Notes: generated by a model not told the origin, from the letters alone. A stretch of 64,000 nt of DNA from Modicisalibacter xianhensis (GCF_900113605.1 NZ_FOPY01000006.1:148416-212415), one strand, 5' to 3'; shown: positions 49,082 to 58,831, counted from the stretch's first letter. Program-made: numbers and translations.

Positions 49082-50200
49082 TTACTGCTGCTGGGTCGTG
49101 GTGGTATCGCCGTCCGGGTTGCGGGCGTTGTAGTACGCCTGTTCGGAAATGGCGTGGTAATTCTCGACCTTATCCTGGAAGGCGCTGTAGGAGTCGTAGA
49201 TCTTCTTGGCCATCTCGTTGGTCTCGGCCAGTTCCTGCACGACGGCCTGGGAGTGCTTCTTGGCTTCAGCCAGTACGTCGTCGGGGAAGCGGCGCAACTC
49301 GACGCCATGCTCTTCGACCAGTGTCTGCAGCGCATCGTTGTTGCGTGCGGTGTACTCGTTGAGCACCGATAGATTCACGTCGTGCACGGCGGTCTGGAGG
49401 ATCGCCTGCAGGTCGGCTGGCAGCTCGTTGTAGGCGTCTTCGTTGACGATGGCCTCGAACATCACGGTCGGCTCGTGCCAGCCCGGATAGTAGTAGTAAT
49501 CCGCCGCCTGGTGCAGGCCGAAGGCCAGGTCGTTGTACGGCCCGATCCACTCGGTGGCGTCGATGGCGCCGGACTGCAGCGAGGTAAAGATTTCGCCACC
49601 CGGCATATTGACGATGGCCGTGCCCATGCGGCTCATGACCTCACCGCCGAGGCCGGGCATACGCATCTTGAGCCCTTCGAGGTCCTTGACCGAATTGATT
49701 TCCTTGTTGAACCAACCGCCCATCTGGACGCCCGAGGCGCCCGCCGTCATGACCTCGACGCCGAACTGATCATACAGCTCGTTCCACAGCTCGATGCCGC
49801 CGCCATACTGCAGCCAGGCATTCATTTCCTGCGCGTTCATGCCGAATGGCACGGCGGCGAAGAACTGGGCGGCAGGTGCCTTGCCCTTCCAGTAGTAGGA
49901 CGCGGAGTGGCCCATCTCGGCGGTGCCTTCGGCCACGGCATCGAAGACCTCGAAGCCCGGTACCAGCTGGCCGGCCCCGTAGACCTCGATGGTCAGGCGG
50001 CCATCGGACATCTTCTCGACCAGTTCGGCCAGGCGCTCCGGCCCCTGGCCAACGCCGGGGAAGTTCTTCGGCCACGAGGTGACCATCTTCCATTCGTAGG
50101 TTTCCTGCGCGTGGGCGGGGTTGTCGAGTGCGGTCGCCAGGCCCAGGCCGGTGGCGGCACTGGTCATGGCGATTGCTGCGGCAAGTGACTTGAGTTGCAT
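49082..50200 (-). CDS. TRAP substrate-binding protein, TakP/DctP type
   Basis: A 372-residue periplasmic binding protein. The signal peptide ends NPAHA (about 31). The mature chain has WKMVTSWPKNFPGVGQGPERLAE, ELVPGFEVFDAV-like segments, AEMGHSASYYWKGK and MGGWFNKEI. This set is characteristic of TakP-type proteins that bind 2-oxo acids or lactate and form swapped dimers. Arg in MRMPGLGGEVM is the expected carboxylate ligand. The C-terminus is a Gln/Thr-rich tail. It is the last gene of the dctQ-dctM-dctP operon, set 114 bp apart. Confidence 0.9.
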   Translation of the reverse strand: MQLKSLAAAIAMTSAATGLGLATALDNPAHAQETYEWKMVTSWPKNFPGVGQGPERLAELVEKMSDGRLTIEVYGAGQLVPGFEVFDAVAEGTAEMGHSASYYWKGKAPAAQFFAAVPFGMNAQEMNAWLQYGGGIELWNELYDQFGVEVMTAGASGVQMGGWFNKEINSVKDLEGLKMRMPGLGGEVMSRMGTAIVNMPGGEIFTSLQSGAIDATEWIGPYNDLAFGLHQAADYYYYPGWHEPTVMFEAIVNEDAYNELPADLQAILQTAVHDVNLSVLNEYTARNNDALQTLVEEHGVELRRFPDDVLAEAKKHSQAVVQELAETNEMAKKIYDSYSAFQDKVENYHAISEQAYYNARNPDGDTTTTQQQ

Positions 50201-50254
50201 AGCGCATTTCCCCTTATTGTGTCGTTGAGCGCATCGTGCGCCTAGGGTTGTCAT

Positions 50255-50292
50255 CGTGTGACGGTAGGCGGTCTGCCCACCGCCATCACACG
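50255..50292 (-). promoter_or_regulatory. Intercistronic hairpin between TRAP permease and binding protein
   Basis: An imperfect stem: outer arms CGTGTGA/TCACACG (50255-50261, 50286-50292) and inner arms GGCGGT/ACCGCC (50267-50272, 50279-50284) around a 6-base loop. There is no T run, so it is more likely an RNA-stability element than a terminator. Confidence 0.55.
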
Positions 50293-50314
50293 AGTCAGTC
50301 TGGACCATTCCCTA

Positions 50315-51718
50315 TCAGAACTGTGCCGGTAGCCAAGTTGCCAGCTCCGGCACCAAGGCCAGGGCGACCAGCATGCCCAGCTGCAGCACGATGAAGGGAA
50401 TCACGCCCCGATAGATCGCCGTGGTCGGCACCGTGTCCGGCGCCACGCCCCGCAGGTAGAACAGCGCGAAGCCGAACGGCGGCGTCAGGAACGAGGTCTG
50501 CAGGTTGATGGCGATCATGATGCCCAGCCAGATCGGGTCGAGGCCCATGGCCAGCAGGACCGGACCGACGATCGGCACCACCACGAAGGTGATCTCGATG
50601 AAGTCGAGGATGAAGCCGAGCAGGAAGATCACCAGCATCACGATGATCGTCGCACCGACCACACCACCGGGCATGTTATCGAACAGGTGCACGACCAGTT
50701 CCTCGCCGCCGTAGGCGCGGAACACCAGCGAGAACAGCGCGGCACCGATCAGGATCAAAAAGACCATGGTGGTGACGTGCGTCGTCGAGCGCACCACTTC
50801 CTTGAGGGTGGCGAAATCCAGCTTGCGGTAGGCCAGCGCCAGCACCAGCGCACCGAAGGCACCCACCGCCGACGCCTCGGTGGGCGTGGCAAAGCCGCCA
50901 AGGATCGAGCCCAGCACGGCGATGATCAGCACGATCGGCGGTACCAGACCCTTGAGCAACAACGTGCCCAGGTTGCCCTGATGGCCGAGTTCGGCCATCA
51001 GTTCTTCACGATCGGCGGGAGGGGCGGCCGAGGGCTTGAGCCAGGCGACGGTGGCCACATAAATGATGTATAGCACGACAAGGATCAGACCCGGCACGAT
51101 GGCGCCCATGAACAGGTCGCCCACCGATACGGTCTTGGGGCTGAAGATGCCCATCGACAACTGCGCCTGCTGATAGGCGGACGAGAGTACGTCGCCGAGC
51201 AGCACCAGGGCGATGGAAGGCGGAATGATCTGGCCCAGGGTGCCGGTGGCGCAGATCGTACCGGTGGCCAGGGACTGGCTGTAGCCACGCTTGAGCATGG
51301 TCGGCAGCGACAGCAATCCCATGGTGACCACGGTGGCACCGACGATACCGGTCGAGGCGGCCAGCATCATGCCGACGATGGTCACCGAGATGCCCAGGCC
51401 ACCGCGCAGCGAGCCGAACAGTAGCGCCATGGCGTCGAGCAGGGTCTCGGCGACCTTGGATTTCTCCAGCAGTACGCCCATCAGCACGAACAACGGCACG
51501 GCCAGCAGCGTCGAGTTGGACATGATGCCGTAGAGACGGTTGGGCAGGGCCGACAGGAAGGCCGGGTCGAAGTTGGCATCGATACCGATGGCATCGAGCC
51601 CCAGGCCAAGGCCGGCAAAGGCCAGCGCGGTACCGGCCAGCGACAGTGCCACCGGGTAGCCGAACATGAGAACGATACAGATGACAGCGAACAGGACGAG
51701 CGCCATGTAGTCGAACAT
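50315..51718 (-). CDS. TRAP transporter large permease (TakP system)
   Basis: A 467-residue DctM-type membrane subunit with about 12-13 helices. It has SLRGGLGISVTIVGMMLAAS, GQIIPPSIALVLLGD and LTPPFGFALFYLRGVAPD, all family signatures. It is longer than the first system's permease because of a cytoplasmic loop near 235-250 (PSAAPPADREELMAE). It overlaps the small subunit by one base (TAATG), so they are translationally coupled. Confidence 0.93.
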   Translation of the reverse strand: MFDYMALVLFAVICIVLMFGYPVALSLAGTALAFAGLGLGLDAIGIDANFDPAFLSALPNRLYGIMSNSTLLAVPLFVLMGVLLEKSKVAETLLDAMALLFGSLRGGLGISVTIVGMMLAASTGIVGATVVTMGLLSLPTMLKRGYSQSLATGTICATGTLGQIIPPSIALVLLGDVLSSAYQQAQLSMGIFSPKTVSVGDLFMGAIVPGLILVVLYIIYVATVAWLKPSAAPPADREELMAELGHQGNLGTLLLKGLVPPIVLIIAVLGSILGGFATPTEASAVGAFGALVLALAYRKLDFATLKEVVRSTTHVTTMVFLILIGAALFSLVFRAYGGEELVVHLFDNMPGGVVGATIIVMLVIFLLGFILDFIEITFVVVPIVGPVLLAMGLDPIWLGIMIAINLQTSFLTPPFGFALFYLRGVAPDTVPTTAIYRGVIPFIVLQLGMLVALALVPELATWLPAQF

Positions 51719-52278
51719 TACACGCGCTCCTCGAGGTGATCGTCGTCATGGGGCGGCGGCGTGATGCGGCCGGTAATGATCAGGACATTGCGGATGAGTT
51801 CGGCGATCCCCTGCAGGATCATCAGCACGGCGAACACCGGAATCAACGTCTTGAGCAGGAACACGGCAGGGATGCCGCCAGTGTCCGGGGAGCCTTCGAA
51901 AATCGCCCATGACTTGCCGACGTAACCCAGGCTCGAGACGAAAATGAAGATCATGACAGGGAACAGCAGGAACAGCGTCCCGAACAGGTCGACCCAAGCC
52001 TTGCGTCGGGCCGAGAATCCCCGATAGAAGATGTCGACGCGTACATGACCGTCGTGCTTGAGGGTATAGGACGCGGCCAGCAGGAAGACCAGGGCATGCA
52101 TGTACATGACCGACTCCTGCATGGGAATGCTATTGAAGTTGAAGATGTAGCGCAGCACCACGATCAGGAACTGGATCAGCATCATCACGATGATCAGCCA
52201 GGCAAGCGCCTTGCCCAACCGCTCGGTGACGACGTCTATCCAGGCCAGGGGAGCCGGCACGGACGAAGCACGATTCAT
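51718..52278 (-). CDS. TRAP transporter small permease (TakP system)
   Basis: A 186-residue DctQ-type subunit with four helices. The signature VLRYIFNFNSIPMQESVMYMHALVFLL is present. The C-terminus is charged (HDDDHLEERV). It is the first gene of this three-gene operon. The 195 bp upstream to 52473 hold no other gene; I see no clear operator there. Confidence 0.9.
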   Translation of the reverse strand: MNRASSVPAPLAWIDVVTERLGKALAWLIIVMMLIQFLIVVLRYIFNFNSIPMQESVMYMHALVFLLAASYTLKHDGHVRVDIFYRGFSARRKAWVDLFGTLFLLFPVMIFIFVSSLGYVGKSWAIFEGSPDTGGIPAVFLLKTLIPVFAVLMILQGIAELIRNVLIITGRITPPPHDDDHLEERV

Positions 52279-52473
52279 GGAACCCTCTCAGTACTAGGCG
52301 TTTTGCGCCGTTATTTTTCCTGGAACGTCGTGTCGCTGCCCACAGGGTGCGTACACGGCATGCCAGGGGGCCTATCTTCGCACAGTCCGGCTTGTGGCCG
52401 TGACGTCAGGAATGGCCGCGCTTCACGCAAAATCTACGCTAGCGTGCCCGCTGACCGCCACCACGGCAATGGA

Positions 52474-53283
52474 TCATTGGTCTGACAAGAGGGAAATGGC
52501 CTGCCGACATGATTCGGGCAGGTGAATGTCCACTGCCAGCGGCAGGTGATCCGAGGCCAGCGGATCCAGCGCCATGATCTCGCCGGCCTCGAGTGACGAG
52601 GAGAGCAGGATATGATCCAGCGCCCGGCTCGGCTGCCAGGAGGGGTAGCTCAGCAGTGGACGCACCGGATGCAGTGGCAGCGAGGTGCAGAATCGCGAAT
52701 GGGCGTGCAACTGATCGGGTGTACAGTTGAGGTCACCCATGACCACCACGTGCTTGAGTGGCGTGATCAGCTCGCTGAGGTAGTCGAGCTGGCGTGTGCG
52801 GCCGCGGTGGCTCAGTGCCAGGTGAGCAACGAATACATGCAGAGCATCGGGCCCTTCACCGAATCGGGCATGAATGGCGCCACGCCCGGGCAGGGTGCCG
52901 GGCAGGCGGTGCTCCTCGATATGGCTCGGCGCTACACGAGACAGCAGGCCGTTGCTGTGCTGGGCTACACGGCCCAGGTTGCGATTCAGCTGCTGGTAAT
53001 GAAAGGCAAACCCCGCCCGGTGGGCGAGGTATTCCACCTGATTGACGTTTCCCGAACGGAAGCTGCCGCCATCGACTTCCTGCAGGCCGACAATATCGAA
53101 GCGACCCAGCACCTCGCTGAGCATATCGAGTCGCCCCAGCCGCTTCGAGTGTGGCAGCAGGTGCTGCCAACTGCGGGTGATGTAGTGGTGATAGGCCGAG
53201 GTGTGGATGCCGACCTGCAGGTTGTACGTCAGCAGGCGCAGCGTGTCTGCACGGCCTTTATGCATGGCTCGCGCGTGCGTCAC
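52474..53283 (-). CDS. Endonuclease/exonuclease/phosphatase family protein
   Basis: A 269-residue metal-dependent phosphoesterase of the EEP superfamily. Active-site motifs are in order: LTYNLQVG (Asn), GLQEVDGG (Glu), the His of HLALSHRG, MGDLNCTPDQ (Asp-Asn) and SDHLPLAVDI (Asp-His). The substrate could be a nucleic acid, a phosphoinositol-like lipid or another phosphodiester. I chose GTG 53283, one base after the dsbA stop, because AAGGAG precedes it; ATG 53265 is the alternative. It is cotranscribed with dsbA. Confidence 0.84.
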   Translation of the reverse strand: MTHARAMHKGRADTLRLLTYNLQVGIHTSAYHHYITRSWQHLLPHSKRLGRLDMLSEVLGRFDIVGLQEVDGGSFRSGNVNQVEYLAHRAGFAFHYQQLNRNLGRVAQHSNGLLSRVAPSHIEEHRLPGTLPGRGAIHARFGEGPDALHVFVAHLALSHRGRTRQLDYLSELITPLKHVVVMGDLNCTPDQLHAHSRFCTSLPLHPVRPLLSYPSWQPSRALDHILLSSSLEAGEIMALDPLASDHLPLAVDIHLPESCRQAISLLSDQ

Positions 53284-53284
53284 G

Positions 53285-53923
53285 TCACTCTCCTTGGCTG
53301 CTGTCTTCGTCACGCACCTGCTCGATGAGCGCACTGGCGATCTGCGGCATGTTCTCGAGACTGCCGGCGCTGCTGGGGGTGATGACATAGCGGCCATCGA
53401 CGACCAGCGCCGGGACGCCCATCAGCTTGTAGGCACGCATCGTGGCATGGGCGCGGTTGATCTGGCTCTTGACGCCGAACGAGGTCAGGGCATCCTTGGC
53501 CTCCTCTTCGCTCACGCCATAGTTGCTGAAGAACTCGGCGATCTCGTCGGTATCGGCGAGCTTGCGCCCGTCCTGATGGATCGCATCGAAGAAGTCCTCG
53601 TGGAGCTTGTCAAGGATGCCGAGCTGCTGGGCGGCGTAGAAGGCCGTGGCATGGGTCGTCCAGACATCGCCCATGGTCGCTGGCAAGCGCTGGAAGGTGA
53701 CATCCTCGGGCAGCTCGGTTACCCAGGCGTTGAGCGGCTCTTCCAGGTTATAGCAGTGCGGGCAGCCGTACCAGAAGACCTCGGTCACCTCGATCTGTCC
53801 CTGGTCGACACGGGTTTCCACCGGCTCGTCGAGCACCTGATAATCCTCGCCCGCGACCGGGGCGGCCATGGCCATCGTCGACAGTCCAAGTCCGGCAATT
53901 GCCGCGATCCAGTGTTTCAGCAT
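53285..53923 (-). CDS. dsbA: Thiol:disulfide interchange protein DsbA
   Basis: A 212-residue periplasmic oxidant that introduces disulfides into exported proteins. The signal peptide ends AMA (about 20). The active site is FWYGCPHCYNLE with Cys54 and Cys57. The cis-Pro loop MGVPALVVDGRY is present. The C-terminus is acidic (DEDSSQGE). An AAGGAG site precedes the ATG. DsbB is not in the window. Cytochrome c4 lies upstream on the same strand, beyond a terminator. Confidence 0.95.
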   Translation of the reverse strand: MLKHWIAAIAGLGLSTMAMAAPVAGEDYQVLDEPVETRVDQGQIEVTEVFWYGCPHCYNLEEPLNAWVTELPEDVTFQRLPATMGDVWTTHATAFYAAQQLGILDKLHEDFFDAIHQDGRKLADTDEIAEFFSNYGVSEEEAKDALTSFGVKSQINRAHATMRAYKLMGVPALVVDGRYVITPSSAGSLENMPQIASALIEQVRDEDSSQGE

Positions 53924-54050
53924 GTGCCACGTCTCCTTGAAGTGCTTGGCGGTTTTCTACTTAAGGTACCAGAAACTGCGGCGTGGGGCTGCGGCCCCGC
54001 CCGCGTCTTTGAACGCGAACCTGGAAGACGGTTCCCGAGACGTAACGACA

Positions 54051-54072
54051 CAAGGCGGCCGAAGCCGCCTTG
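54051..54072 (-). terminator. Terminator after cytochrome c4
   Basis: Minus-strand stem CAAGGCGGC-TTCG-GCCGCCTTG (9 bp, UUCG loop) followed by TGTCGTT. The T run is broken. Confidence 0.7.
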
Positions 54073-54102
54073 CTTGAAGATGCCGAGCGTCAGTACCGAC
54101 GA

Positions 54103-54711
54103 TCAGTTCAGACCATAGACGTAATTGGCCACGGCTTCCATGTCGCTGTCGCTCATCTTGGAGGCAATATCGCGCATGATGGCGTTGGGGTCGTTGTCAC
54201 GCTCACCGCTGGCAAACGCCTTCAGCGTACTCACGGTGTACTCGGGATGCTGGCCGGACAATGCTGGGTAACGGGCGGTATTGATGCCTTCGCCGGTCGG
54301 GGTGTGGCAGGCCATGCAGGCGGGAAGGCCCTTGGCGAGGCTGCCGGCCTTGTAGAGCTCGAGCCCGCGCTGGGCGAGTTCGGGGTCGGCCTGACCCAGG
54401 TTGGCGGGTTGATTGGCGTAGTAGGCGGCCAGGTCGGCAATGTCCTGCTCGCTGAGGTTGTCGACGATGCCCGCCATCTGCGGCACTACGCGTTCGCCGT
54501 CACGGATATCGGTAATCTGCTTGATCAGGTAATTGGGTTGCTGTCCCGCCAGGTTGGGAAAGGTCGGAGCCGCGCTGATGCCCTGCTGGCCATGACAGGC
54601 TGCACAGACCTGCGCCTTTTCGCGGCCTGCGGAAGGATTGCCCTCGACCTGAGCGTGAGCCGTGCCCACCAGACCAAGAGTGATAGTCAGGCTTGCCAGT
54701 AACTTTCTCAT
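54103..54711 (-). CDS. Cytochrome c4 (dihaem)
   Basis: A 202-residue periplasmic electron carrier. The signal peptide ends TAHA (about 20). Two haem sites, Cys36-Ala-Ala-Cys39-His40 and Cys132-Met-Ala-Cys135-His136, lie in two similar halves. Axial Met candidates are in VPQMAGIV and the C-terminal KMSDSDM. It usually donates electrons to terminal oxidases and often neighbours engB, as it does here on the opposite strand. No clear ribosome-binding site is seen; ATG 54735 is an alternative. Confidence 0.92.
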   Translation of the reverse strand: MRKLLASLTITLGLVGTAHAQVEGNPSAGREKAQVCAACHGQQGISAAPTFPNLAGQQPNYLIKQITDIRDGERVVPQMAGIVDNLSEQDIADLAAYYANQPANLGQADPELAQRGLELYKAGSLAKGLPACMACHTPTGEGINTARYPALSGQHPEYTVSTLKAFASGERDNDPNAIMRDIASKMSDSDMEAVANYVYGLN

Positions 54712-54964
54712 CGCTAATCCACTATGCCGTTTCATTATGTTATGTCGGGTTGCAGGCTCACGTGCCGGAAGCGCCGACAGGCCAAGCGTTCGCGACCGTC
54801 GCGTACCGAGTGGTACACTAACCCGGCCCAAGGCGACAACAACTGCTGGGGCAGTATATCGAATCCCCTCTGTGGCGTGAATGTGGCCATATTGCCGCAC
54901 GTGGCCCATGACAGATTCTCCGATGATCGCCACTCGGGGCCGCTTAGCCAGAAAGAGACCCGTC

Positions 54965-55591
54965 GTGACCCGCCTCAACTACCACGCTACCCGATTCATG
55001 ACCAGCGCGCCGACGTTGGCAACGTGCCCGCCCGATGCCGGCCATGAGGTCGCTTTTGCCGGACGTTCCAATGCCGGCAAGTCCAGTGCGATCAACGCAC
55101 TGACCCAGCAGAAAGCCTTGGCGCGCACCTCCAAGACGCCGGGCCGCACCCAGTTGATCAATTTCTTCAGCGTGGGCGACGACACGCAGTGCCGCTTGGT
55201 CGACCTGCCCGGCTATGGCTTTGCCAAGGTGCCCGAGAAGGTCAAGCTCGAATGGCAGCGCCACTTGGCGGCGTACCTGCAGCGGCGCGAGTCCTTGCAG
55301 GGGCTGGTGCTGCTGATGGACGTGCGCCATCCGCTGACCGAGTTCGACGAGATGATGCTGGGCTGGGCCGACGAGCAGGACATGCCCGTGCACATCCTGC
55401 TGACCAAGGCCGACAAGCTCAAGCCGGGGGCGGCCAAGAACAGCCTGCTGCAGGTGCGCCGGCGCCTGCGCGAATGGGAAGACCTGGTCAGCGTGCAGCT
55501 GTTCTCGGCACTCAAGAAGCAGGGGCTGGACGAGGCCAGGTCGCGCCTGGACGCTTGGCTGGCGCCCTCAGCGGCCGAGCCGCTCGAGTAG
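54965..55591 (+). CDS. engB: Ribosome biogenesis GTP-binding protein EngB (YsxC/YihA)
   Basis: A 208-residue essential GTPase for 50S assembly. G1 GRSNAGKSS near 33-41, the T-rich G2 [11 protein letters not shown]3 [10 protein letters not shown] and G4 TKADKL are all present. I chose GTG 54965 because the peptide [15 protein letters not shown] then aligns with the E. coli start; ATG 54908 would add 19 residues without homology. The 3' end overlaps the convergent yigB by 24 bp. Confidence 0.93.
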   Translation: MTRLNYHATRFMTSAPTLATCPPDAGHEVAFAGRSNAGKSSAINALTQQKALARTSKTPGRTQLINFFSVGDDTQCRLVDLPGYGFAKVPEKVKLEWQRHLAAYLQRRESLQGLVLLMDVRHPLTEFDEMMLGWADEQDMPVHILLTKADKLKPGAAKNSLLQVRRRLREWEDLVSVQLFSALKKQGLDEARSRLDAWLAPSAAEPLE

Positions 55592-56320
55592 CGCTGGCAG
55601 TTCCCGCACATGGGCGAGCCGGTAGACGCCGTCGGGTAGTGACGCCGGTCGCTCGTTGCGCTTGTCGATCCAGGCGACGCGCATGCCCAGCCGCCAGGCC
55701 GGCAGGACGTCCTCGTTCCACGAATCGCCGACATGCAGCGCTCGCGAGGGCGTGCTGCCCAGGCGGGCCAGCGCCGCCAGAAACGGTCGTGCATCGGGCT
55801 TGGGCGTGAGCATCTCCCCCGCGGCGATAATCACCGAAAAGTGATGGGCCAGTTCCAGGCGCCGAAGGTCGGCGTTGCCGTTGGTGATGGCCGCCAGCCC
55901 GTAGCGAGAGCGCAGGTCGTCGAGCATCGGCACGACCTCGGGGTAGGGGGTCAGCTCGTGGCGCAAGGTCAGGAAGCGCTCGATGGCCGCCGCCGCCCAC
56001 AGGTGAGCGGCGCTGCGCGGCAGGCCGAACTCCTCGAGCAATTCGACCAGCGCGCGTTCGCGCAGCCAGGTGAAGTCGCCGCGTCGCAGCGGATGCCGCC
56101 GGGCCACGTCCAGGCGGCGCTGCAGATAATGCTCCAGCGTATAGCCCTCGCTGTAGCGGCCCAGCCGGCGTATCGCCTCGTCGACCACGGTCTCGTCGAG
56201 CCAGGTGGCCAAGGCGTCGTCGAGCCAGGCATGGTGTTCGTGCTCGGCGCGCTCCATGACCGGGTGGTTGTCCCACAGGGTGTCGTCGAGGTCGAAGGTC
56301 AGGGTATCGATCAGTGCCAT
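55568..56320 (-). CDS. yigB: HAD-family phosphatase YigB-like
   Basis: A 250-residue haloacid-dehalogenase hydrolase. In E. coli YigB dephosphorylates the riboflavin precursor 5-amino-6-(5-phosphoribitylamino)uracil. Motif [11 protein letters not shown] at about 9-18, motif II AITNGN, the Lys of [10 protein letters not shown] and motif [16 protein letters not shown] are complete. The helical cap lies at about 20-90. ATG 56320 is 11 bp after xerC, matching the E. coli order dapF-yigA-xerC-yigB. A long frame to 56707 is out of phase with xerC coding and was discarded. Confidence 0.9.
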   Translation of the reverse strand: MALIDTLTFDLDDTLWDNHPVMERAEHEHHAWLDDALATWLDETVVDEAIRRLGRYSEGYTLEHYLQRRLDVARRHPLRRGDFTWLRERALVELLEEFGLPRSAAHLWAAAAIERFLTLRHELTPYPEVVPMLDDLRSRYGLAAITNGNADLRRLELAHHFSVIIAAGEMLTPKPDARPFLAALARLGSTPSRALHVGDSWNEDVLPAWRLGMRVAWIDKRNERPASLPDGVYRLAHVRELPALLERLGR

Positions 56321-56330
56321 GGTAGGGGCC

Positions 56331-57239
56331 TCAGGCAGTCGGGTCGTCACCGGGGGTTCGGCGCTGGCGGCGGGCCCGGGGATGAGCGGCATCGTAGGCG
56401 CTGGCCAGGTGCTGCCAGTCGAGCCGGGTGTAGACCTGGGTAGTCGCCAGATTGGCGTGGCCCAGCAGTTCCTGGACGGCGCGAAGGTCCTGGCTGGACT
56501 CCAGTAGATGGCTGGCAAACGAGTGGCGCAGGCGGTGCGGGTGCAGGTGTTCCGGCAGGCCTCGGGCAATGGCGCAACCGGCCAGTCGCTGCTGAATGGC
56601 GCGATGACCGAGGCGCCGGCCGCGTTGGCCGACGAACAAGGCCGGCTCCTCGGGGCCGGCAAGCTCGCCGCGCACCTCGAGCCAGGCATCCAGTGCCTGG
56701 CGCGCACGCTGGCCGAGCGGGACCTGGCGCGGCTTGCTGCCCTTGCCTACTACCCGCACGCGACGTGTGTCGAGGTTGCCGAGATTCAGCGCGGCAAGCT
56801 CGGCCAGGCGCAGGCCACAGGAGTAGAACAGTTCGAGCATTGCCTGGTCGCGGATCGCCAGTGGCGTCCCGTCGTGCGGCGTATCGAGAAACCGCGCCAA
56901 CTGGTCGACGTCCACGGGACGTGGCAGGTGCTGGGGCTGGCGGGGTGTGCGGATCAGCCTGACCGGATTGAGTGACAGCACGCCCTGGCTTACCAGTGCC
57001 TCGGCGAAGCGCGCCAGGGCAGCACGACGGCGTGCCAGGCTGCGTGGGGCCAGGCCACGACTGCGCTCCCTGCCCAGAAAACGCCTGACCCAGGCGGCAT
57101 CCAGCCTCTGCCAGTCGTCGACTCCCTGTTCCGTGAGGTAGGCCTGCAGGGCGTTCAGGTCGCGGCGATAGGCGTCCACCGTGGCCGGGCTGGCCTGCCG
57201 GGCCAGCTGGGACAGGAAATGCTCGACGGCGTCATTCAT
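56331..57239 (-). CDS. xerC: Tyrosine recombinase XerC
   Basis: A 302-residue recombinase that, with XerD at dif, resolves chromosome dimers before division. All six catalytic residues are visible: Arg144, Lys166, His235, Arg238, His261 and nucleophile Tyr270 (TTQVYTRLDW). The N-terminal SAM-like core-binding domain is at about 1-90. The C-terminal tail is Arg/Pro-rich. It sits in the conserved lysA-dapF-DUF484-xerC-yigB order and not beside an integron or phage, so a housekeeping role is secure. Confidence 0.96.
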   Translation of the reverse strand: MNDAVEHFLSQLARQASPATVDAYRRDLNALQAYLTEQGVDDWQRLDAAWVRRFLGRERSRGLAPRSLARRRAALARFAEALVSQGVLSLNPVRLIRTPRQPQHLPRPVDVDQLARFLDTPHDGTPLAIRDQAMLELFYSCGLRLAELAALNLGNLDTRRVRVVGKGSKPRQVPLGQRARQALDAWLEVRGELAGPEEPALFVGQRGRRLGHRAIQQRLAGCAIARGLPEHLHPHRLRHSFASHLLESSQDLRAVQELLGHANLATTQVYTRLDWQHLASAYDAAHPRARRQRRTPGDDPTA

Positions 57240-57252
57240 AGATCACCGGCAT

Positions 57253-57969
57253 TCACTGGCCGGGCGTCTGCCGCACCAGCAGGCGGACCACGACATCGCC
57301 GAGATATTCGGTGAACAGCGTGTCCAGGCTAGCGCGGAAGTGCTCGGTATCGTGGCTGGCCAGAATCAGGTAGCCGAGGGGCTCGCCCAGGGTCAGGCGC
57401 GTCAGCGCGCAGGAACCGGCCTGATTCGGCGGTTCGATATGCGGCAGCAGACGCTGCCAGTCCTTGCGTGACAGGCGCCGGCAGCGGCTGGTGCGGCCAT
57501 CGAGCAGCGCGGCGAGCCGGGTGCCGGCGGTCTCATCGAGCACGAAGCGCGGCGGCTGAGGGGGCTGCGGCTCACGATCGGTCAGGCTCGGGGCACACCA
57601 CAGTGCCACCGACTGGGTCCGGAAACGCTCCGAAAGCTGGGTCGCCAAGGCCTGGCCCAGCGCATCGCTGTCCTCGGCCTCGAGCAGCGCCAGGATCAGC
57701 TCACGGGTGCGTCGGTACTGCGACTCGTTATGGCGTGCCGACTCGAGCAATTGTTCCAGGCGCCATTCGGCACCCTCGGCCCGTTCGCGCAGATCGAGCA
57801 CCAGGCGCTCGAGCAGCGAAATCGCGCCCTGGGTTTCCGGGTGCGGGACCTTGAGCTGCTGCAGCAATCCCTCGCGCCCGACAAAGAAGTCGGGATGCCG
57901 GGCCAGCCAGCGGGCCACCGCTTCCGGGGACAGCGTCTGACGGGGATCAGGAGCTTGGGCTTGGGACAT
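57253..57969 (-). CDS. DUF484 family protein (YigA-like)
   Basis: A 238-residue cytoplasmic protein of unknown function, always found between dapF and xerC in gammaproteobacteria. The N-terminal LSPEAVARWLARHPDFFVGREGLLQQLKVPHP is diagnostic. A coiled coil (about 60-105) precedes a GAF-like domain (SVALWCAP to YLGDVVVRLL). ATG 57969 follows a GAGGT site; the ATG at 57996 adds nine residues. It precedes xerC by 13 bp. Confidence 0.9.
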   Translation of the reverse strand: MSQAQAPDPRQTLSPEAVARWLARHPDFFVGREGLLQQLKVPHPETQGAISLLERLVLDLRERAEGAEWRLEQLLESARHNESQYRRTRELILALLEAEDSDALGQALATQLSERFRTQSVALWCAPSLTDREPQPPQPPRFVLDETAGTRLAALLDGRTSRCRRLSRKDWQRLLPHIEPPNQAGSCALTRLTLGEPLGYLILASHDTEHFRASLDTLFTEYLGDVVVRLLVRQTPGQ

Positions 57970-57997
57970 GATGGTTACCTCATGATCGTGCGGCACT

Positions 57998-58831
57998 TCA
58001 GCCGAGCGGCACTCGACCGTCGAACACCCGCACGGCGGGGCCGGTCATGAACAGGGGCTCGCCGTCGCCGGCCCACTCCAGGGTCAGTGAACCGCCGGGC
58101 AACTCGACATCCACCGGGCTTTCCAGCAGGCCCTGGCGAATGCCGCTGGCAACGGCGGCACAGGCGCCAGTGCCGCAGGCCAGCGTCTCGCCTGCACCGC
58201 GTTCGTAGACGCGCAGGCGTATGGCGTGACGGGACACGACCTGCATGAAGCCGGCATTGACCCGGCGCGGAAAGCGAGGATGGGACTCGATCGCCGGCCC
58301 CAGCCGCTCCACCGGTGCGCTATCCACGTTCTCGACCTGCAGGACGGCATGAGGATTGCCCATCGACACCACGCCGACGCGTAGCGTCTCGCTGTCGACC
58401 TCCAGGTCATGCAGCGGGCGATCCTCGGCGGCATCGAAGGGGACTGCGTCCGGGGCAAAGCGCGGCGCACCCATGTTCACGCGTACCCGACCATCGTCCT
58501 CGATGACCAGGGTCAACGGGCCGCCCTGAGTCTCGACGCGGATCTCGCGCTTGTGGGTCAGACGCTGATCGCAGACGAAACGCGCGAAGCAGCGCGCCCC
58601 GTTGCCACAATTTTCCACTTCGCTGCCATCAGCGTTGTAGATGCGGTAGCGAAAGTCCATGTCCGGGTCGCGCGGCGGCTCGACGACCAGCAACTGGTCG
58701 AAGCCAATGCCGAAATGGCGGTCGGCAAGCTGACGGATGCACGCCTCGTCGAAGCGCGCTCGCTGGGTGACCAGATCGACAACCATGAAGTCGTTGCCCA
58801 GCCCGTGCATCTTGGTGAAATGCAACAGCAT
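57998..58831 (-). CDS. dapF: Diaminopimelate epimerase
   Basis: A 277-residue cofactor-free racemase that converts LL- to meso-diaminopimelate, for lysine and peptidoglycan. The two catalytic cysteines are Cys75 ([15 protein letters not shown]) and Cys219 ([13 protein letters not shown]). [12 protein letters not shown] starts the chain. ATG 58831 overlaps the lysA stop by one base; a longer frame to 58867 lies within lysA. It is made next to lysA, the following pathway step. Confidence 0.96.
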   Translation of the reverse strand: MLLHFTKMHGLGNDFMVVDLVTQRARFDEACIRQLADRHFGIGFDQLLVVEPPRDPDMDFRYRIYNADGSEVENCGNGARCFARFVCDQRLTHKREIRVETQGGPLTLVIEDDGRVRVNMGAPRFAPDAVPFDAAEDRPLHDLEVDSETLRVGVVSMGNPHAVLQVENVDSAPVERLGPAIESHPRFPRRVNAGFMQVVSRHAIRLRVYERGAGETLACGTGACAAVASGIRQGLLESPVDVELPGGSLTLEWAGDGEPLFMTGPAVRVFDGRVPLG

